This document shows, piece after piece, positions 59,770-64,000 of a stretch of DNA of 64,000 nucleotides (positions are counted from its first letter, which is position 1; every line of letters begins with the position of its first letter). The DNA is from Galaxea fascicularis (taxonomy: Eukaryota; Cnidaria; Anthozoa; Scleractinia; Euphylliidae): positions 23,622,569 through 23,686,568 of the forward strand of contig OX419343.1 of assembly GCA_948470475.1 (NCBI GenBank). Reading direction: 5' to 3'. The notes beneath the pieces were generated by a model, which worked only from the letters and a program-made list of their open reading frames with translations, was not told the origin of the DNA and ran no database searches. The position numbers and the translations under genes are program-made.

Positions 59770-60135
59770 ATGCAAACAAATTACTTATTATTGTACTTAT
59801 TTTGTACAAATATTAGAGATAAATTGAGGTTCTTGATTCTCAAAAAACATGTCCCTCACTTCTTTCGACCGGAACGGTATATTCATCGAACGTCTACTCA
59901 AGATTGGTTGTCGAAACCATTTATAATTTATAATTTTTATAATTTCTATTTTCAGTACATATCGTTCCGACAATATTAGGAGGATCTCTTCAGGAGGTTA
60001 CCTTTTAATTCGAATTTCCGCTAATAGTTAACATGTTACGAGGAAATTAACATATTATATTTGATAATAGGATCTTTATGCCGATAAATAATTGTTTACC
60101 TTATGATTGAGGCCGTATGTCTAATAGCGCTTTAT
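59770..60135 (+). repeat. Orphan fourth copy of the receptor promoter region
   Basis: The stretch aligns with the receptor upstream block: AGGTTCTTGATTCTCAA, then ATCGTTCCGACAATATTAGG, then TTACCTTATGATTGA and GTATGTCTAATAGCGC match 53635-53880. Homology stops at about 60135, before the TATA box position, and no receptor follows. It is a remnant of a fourth, partly deleted unit. Confidence 0.65.
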
Positions 60136-60985
60136 TTTTTTACGAATTCTAGTTTGTCTGCTTTTATCAAGACCGTTTGGAAACATGAGTTAGTTTGAGT
60201 CGGTGCTCCAACCAAAGAAAAATCATTTTACAATTTCGTGCGCAAAGAAAATAAGGTGCTCATGTTTATTGTAAAGTTTCTTTTATTCAATGTCAGTGTC
60301 CACAGTACAATGTGTAACTTGCGTAACAGACTTGATAGGATACAACTCGAACTGAAACCACGTTTAATTATCTTTACCAGACTGCTAAGTGCAAACGTTT
60401 TCAGTCGTTATACTACCACTTGTGCTTTGTTTCACAGTATTTTATCGAAGGTCAGTTTCAATTATAATTTGCTGTCAGTTCTTATTCGATTGTGCTGTAA
60501 GTCTTCTGGCAACCTTGAAACCGTTACTACGTTTATTAGATATTGAAAATTTACAATGTAAATACGAATAGAAAACCTCTCCCGTCATAAGTCAGTATAC
60601 TCTCCATAAAATGTGTCACCCAGCTCAATGCAAATACTTCCTCTGATGTCTTCTGTTCTCGTCTGTTCTAAGCTCTATGATCAAACCTCTATCTCTCCTT
60701 TCACCTCGGAAGATACATCAAACGTGAAACACATTTTAATTTGCCGGGTATTTTCCAGGCTAGACACCATGGCTTCAGTAGCTTGCTTCTAGAAAAAAAA
60801 GATAATTTATCGAATACAGAAAGGCCAATCTCTGGGAGTTATCATTTTTAGACCAAGCTTATTTTGTGGCAGCTCAGTTTAATGCATCAAGGAATGTCAC
60901 GGTCATAAAGGAGTAAGACTATCGATTGACTCGTCCCAATAGCAAGATAAGAATACCATGCACACAAATTAATGCGTTTAGGTAA
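60136..60985. other. No recognised gene
   Basis: Two overlapping frames (60238-60546 and 60389-60571) have hydrophobic stretches, for example VVILPLVLCFTVFY. They do not align with the neighbouring receptor and have no conserved motif, so they are not called. Confidence 0.45.
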
Positions 60986-60993
60986 GCTGAAGG

Positions 60994-61210
60994 CCACTCA
61001 TTGGGCACTATGGCCACGTGATAGCGGGCATCACCCCTTAAATCTACCAAATAAAGTTTCTTGAGCCTGGTTATTAGCTATGCGATGCTTATGAGGCCTA
61101 ACAAGGCCGAAACAGCTGTCCATGATTGCTAATGCTTGGGGCAAACTTTATTTAGTTTAAGGGGTAAAGCCCGCTAGCACGGGGCCGTAGTAACCAATGA
61201 GTGACCAATG
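60994..61210. mobile_element. Inverted-repeat element enclosing hammerhead-like motif B
   Basis: The left arm (about 60994-61059: CACTCATTGG, GCGGGC, CCCCTTAAA, AATAAAGTTT) and the right arm (about 61142-61205: AACTTTATT, TTTAAGGGG, GCCCGC, CCAATGAGTG) are imperfect inverted repeats of about 65 bp. The 80-bp centre holds the hammerhead-like sequence. Unit 1 has no such arms around motif A. Confidence 0.6.
61073..61133 (+). ncRNA. Hammerhead-ribozyme-like motif B
   Basis: The core boxes are CTTATGA (61088-61094, with T at the essential G5 position) and GAAAC (61109-61113). Stem II is GGCC-TAACAA-GGCC directly after the first box, as in the canonical fold. Stem III is ACAG/CTGT, then UC. Stem I is ATTAGC (61073-61078) with GCTAAT (61128-61133), plus ATG/CAT next to the core and an internal loop between. 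The G5 change predicts little or no cleavage. Confidence 0.6.
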
Positions 61211-62594
61211 AGTGATTCCCAGCTTACATAGACACATTAGTTTGTGAGGTATTCGTGTCACTCTAAGCCACATCAGCCACAAACTTCACGTTTTCATAAA
61301 TTTTAAACATTCGTTTGTTTAGAACATGGTAGCAAATTTGGCGATCGCTTCGCTTATATTTAGGTAACAAACTATTTTGGACAGTATGGCCGGCCTTAAC
61401 TTACTAATATAACTTTGTATGGTTATCAATGCCTTTCTGACTAAACGCTCTTTTAAGAGGTTTTACCGACTCTTAACACGCTTCCCTTGTACAAACTGAA
61501 TTCCATAGATACACCTGCTAATGAATGACTAATGGGAGTGATTGTCATTCACGGTCGATGCACTGGAGGCAAACAAGAGAGGAGAGATCTTTATGGTCCA
61601 TTATGCAAGAGGTTTTACCCAACAAAGTTTCAATAATAAGAACGTTTGACTGATGAGTGTCAACGACCATTTTTAAGAAAGCCATCAACACGGACAACAA
61701 AATGTGGAAGGTGTCTGAACTTTGTTGGCTCGTCTTGAGGCTTAATGTTGTTCAAACTTCTTTCCTTTCTCTTTATGCCGTCGCATTTGTGTAGCTATTT
61801 ATGAAATCAAAAAGGCGGGTGAATTGTTGAGGAATATTGGTGAGCAGGAATTTTAAGGAACGAAAGTGAAGTATACCTACAGAAACACGAACCGTTAAAG
61901 AATTCTCATTTTGACACCTTCTAAGCGCTTTCAAGCAGTTGTTAACCTTCCTCTATTTCCTGTCCATAAATTAACATGGTGCAAGTGTCAAAATATTTCA
62001 AAAAATTCTCCTGTTTAAAAAATTAATATCCTGCGTCATTGTGGAAACTCTCCTAAATTAAAAAAAAAAAAAAAAAGAAAAAGGAAAAGTGTAATTAACG
62101 CAGCACTGTATAATTTCATCTATATCTCGCCTTTTTGTTTCTCCTCGGTACAATTGTGGTGTATATTTTGACAACCAAATGTTAACCCATTTCTTGCAAG
62201 AAGCTTGATTTCTACTTTCGTTTTCGTGAAAAGTCCTATTAAGAAAATCCCAAATATATATATTTTGCTAACGTTATAAAAACACGTGGAACAAAACAAG
62301 TACAATTTTCAAGAAAGTGATCTTCAAGAGGGAATCTATGGCGGAAGGGGAAAGAAGAAGTAACTCCGTTCTTTTTTCGTACAAAGATGAAAGACAGATC
62401 AAGGCTCCGACAATGTTAGGAGGATCATTACAGGAGCCTAGCTTTTAATCTAAAATTCTAATAATTAGCGTGTTGCGAGAAAATAAGACGTTATTATTTA
62501 CCTTATGATTGACGCGCTATGTCTAATCTCGCTCGAACAATTAGATCAAATACTCCATGTGTTCTTCGCGCGTGCGATGCTGTTGAGTCTTCAG

Positions 62595-62601
62595 TATAAA
62601 T
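62595..62601 (+). promoter_or_regulatory. TATA box of GPCR copy 3
   Basis: TATAAAT lies 77 bp before the ATG, the same spacing as copy 1. Confidence 0.7.
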
Positions 62602-62671
62602 AAGGTAACACTTGCCGTCAAACAAACGAATTTGTGAGTGAAACAACAGAACTATCACAATCTCAGCAAAC

Positions 62672-63661
62672 ATGAACGCAACGGTGAATGGATCGAGTTG
62701 TTTTGATGTGTTTAACTCTACTGCATCCAAGATTGGGCAAACAGTAGCTTACTCTCTGATCTTTGTTGTTTCACTGGTTGGGAATTCCTTGATAGGAATA
62801 GCTGTTTATAAAACACTAACTTTAAGAAAACCAAGCAACTTTTTCATCGTCAACATGGCCATGTCCGACCTGCTGTATCCAATATTCCTGGTCCCGTGGA
62901 AGCTGACTGAGTTGCACTCTAACCGCTCGTGGCTTGTCAGTGGTCCTCTTGGTCAGGCCTTGTGTAAATTGGCTCCCTTCTTTAATAATGTTTCCGCCAT
63001 TGTGTCTGTTCAGAGTCTGATCCTGATAGCAGTGGATAGATTTGGAGCTGTTGTATTTCCTCTTCGCTCTCCACTCATCAGTTCAAAGTTGTTGCCCTAT
63101 TTCATTCTCGCCACTTGGATCGTCGCGATGGCATTCTTATCTCCAGATCTCTTCACCTGCAAACTCGTTGAATTTGAAGGACAACTGCGTTGTTATAATG
63201 TTTGGAATGAAGCGTTCGGAGAATTCTCCTCTTATAGAACTTACGTGCTCACAGTATCTGTTGTGTTTTTTTACACCCCTTTTATCCTATTAGCCGCACT
63301 TTACTCCATCATCGTCATCAAGCTCAACACGCAGATATTTCCAGGCGAACAATCAGCCAACGCTGAGCAACTCAGAGCGAAAAGAAACAGAAACGTGGTG
63401 AAGTTGGCCATTGCTATCGTTTTGGGGTTTACACTGTGCTGGTTACCCTGGAATATTATCGTAATGCTAGTCTTCTTTGACAGTGAGTTGCTTTCAACTT
63501 GCCGCTTCTTCATCTGTTACAAGATTTTCTATTTTCTCTCCCGCTCAAATTGTGCCATCAATCCATTTATCTGTTTTATATTCAGTGGTAACTATCAAAC
63601 AGCCTTTAAGCAGTTGTTTAAGTGTTTTAGCAACACAGATCAGGGTCCGGATCAGCACTAA
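62672..63661 (+). CDS. Class A (rhodopsin-like) GPCR, copy 3, altered tail, intronless
   Basis: A 329-aa seven-transmembrane receptor, aligning end to end with copy 1 without gaps until the last residues. Retained: N2 and N6 glycosylation sites, TM1 GN, TM2 NMAMSD, C98 and C174, DRF at 122-124, CWLP at 256-259 and NPFIC at 297-301. Substitutions are concentrated in TM5, the second extracellular loop and TM6-TM7, where ligand contacts are expected. The tail differs: after DQG the copy has two additional bases (GG at about 63649-63650), so the frame ends PDQH-stop and loses the roughly ten-residue tail ending CTSL seen in the other copies. The start and promoter match copy 1. The ligand is unknown. 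Confidence 0.9.
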   Translation: MNATVNGSSCFDVFNSTASKIGQTVAYSLIFVVSLVGNSLIGIAVYKTLTLRKPSNFFIVNMAMSDLLYPIFLVPWKLTELHSNRSWLVSGPLGQALCKLAPFFNNVSAIVSVQSLILIAVDRFGAVVFPLRSPLISSKLLPYFILATWIVAMAFLSPDLFTCKLVEFEGQLRCYNVWNEAFGEFSSYRTYVLTVSVVFFYTPFILLAALYSIIVIKLNTQIFPGEQSANAEQLRAKRNRNVVKLAIAIVLGFTLCWLPWNIIVMLVFFDSELLSTCRFFICYKIFYFLSRSNCAINPFICFIFSGNYQTAFKQLFKCFSNTDQGPDQH

Positions 63662-64000
63662 ATCTTAAGAAATTTCATTGTACCAGTTTATGAAACTCCT
63701 ACCCTAACAATGTCTTTTTTCATCAATTCTTTGTATTAGCACAATAACAGGTGAAAAATTTCGACACCTTAAGCCGAAAAAGGAACTGACGTAAGTAGGT
63801 TGCAGGCTTTCAAAGGAATATGTCCCGTTTGTAGACGGAGTTAAGCGCGATGGAGAAGTCGGACGCCTTTATCAGGCGTATTGTAAAAACGGAGCGTTTC
63901 AAAAACTTTCTCGCAACAAGGCTGGTGGTTTGAGGAAACCTGATCCATAGTCACAAATTTTCACCACAAGTAAACAAAATGTGGTTGTTTAACTATTCAA
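63662..64000. other. 3' block of unit 3
   Basis: Homologous to the sequence after the stop of copy 1 (ACTCCTACCCTAACAATG, then GGTTGCAGGCTTTCAAAGG). It includes the out-of-frame remnant of the lost receptor tail. No gene starts here. Confidence 0.6.

Larger units (their letters stand above)
56641..61378 (+). repeat. GPCR tandem duplication, unit 2
   Basis: It starts TGACAGCATGACCCGCC, with receptor pseudogene at 58087-59101. It is longer than unit 1 because 59770-61370 holds an orphan promoter-like copy and extra sequence. Start-to-start distance of the receptors is 4065 bp from copy 1 and 4585 bp to copy 3. Confidence 0.8.
61379..64000 (+). repeat. GPCR tandem duplication, unit 3 (runs off the window)
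   Basis: It starts GGACAGTATGGCCGGCC. The upstream block, receptor (62672-63661) and 3' block with GGTTGCAGGCTTTCAAAGG at about 63799 all match unit 1 closely. The right end is outside the window. Confidence 0.8.

Noticed and set aside
60238..60571. Overlapping hydrophobic frames as a fourth receptor
   Set aside because: No alignment with the neighbouring GPCRs and no DRF, CWLP or NPxxC motif.
1..64000. A bacterial-type defence system or CRISPR array
   Set aside because: The window is clearly eukaryotic; the only regular repeats are the 1.2-kb satellite, microsatellites and dispersed elements.

Overview
This is a eukaryotic, almost certainly anthozoan cnidarian (probably stony coral) nuclear window. 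The pointers are spliced genes with GT/AG introns, a metazoan cation-chloride cotransporter, a tandem family of intronless rhodopsin-class receptors, and tRNA-derived SINEs and MITEs of types I associate with coral genomes. The species assignment is inference; no search was run. I see no bacterial operon, CRISPR array, rRNA gene or intact tRNA gene.

Region 1 (1-34006) is one head-to-tail satellite array. The monomer is about 1201 bp, repeated about 28.3 times. The array runs off the left edge and ends abruptly inside a monomer. By eye the copies differ only by a few single-base changes and by a poly(A) tract of 25-27 A. No open reading frame in the monomer is convincingly coding; it looks like a non-coding satellite carrying a retroelement-style poly(A) and a minus-strand tRNA-like segment.

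Region 2 (34007-40425) is gene-poor and rich in mobile elements. It holds a PIF/Harbinger-type MITE with a TTA target duplication, a nested set of inverted-repeat elements including a tRNA-derived SINE, a short interstitial TTAGGG-like tract, and a 1.15 kb element with about 50-bp terminal inverted repeats enclosing a HARBI1-like transposase fragment.

Region 3 (40426-48637, plus strand) is a complete six-exon SLC12-family Na-K-2Cl cotransporter gene, predicted at 1043 aa. It has an N-terminal SPAK/OSR1-type docking motif, twelve membrane segments and the C-terminal regulatory domain ending LTFYS. Its introns hold a pogo/Tigger-like MITE, a TAA-flanked MITE, and two related SINEs in opposite orientation on either side of exon 5.

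Region 4 (48638-52590) is the 3' flank of that gene, with further foldback elements, a microsatellite and a SINE relic.

Region 5 (52591-64000) is a tandem triplication of a 4-4.7 kb unit. Each unit carries a TATA-type promoter and one intronless class A GPCR: copy 1 is intact (339 aa), copy 2 is a pseudogene with two stops and a frameshift, and copy 3 is open but has lost its usual C-terminal tail (329 aa). Between the copies are two hammerhead-ribozyme-like motifs and an orphan fourth copy of the promoter region.
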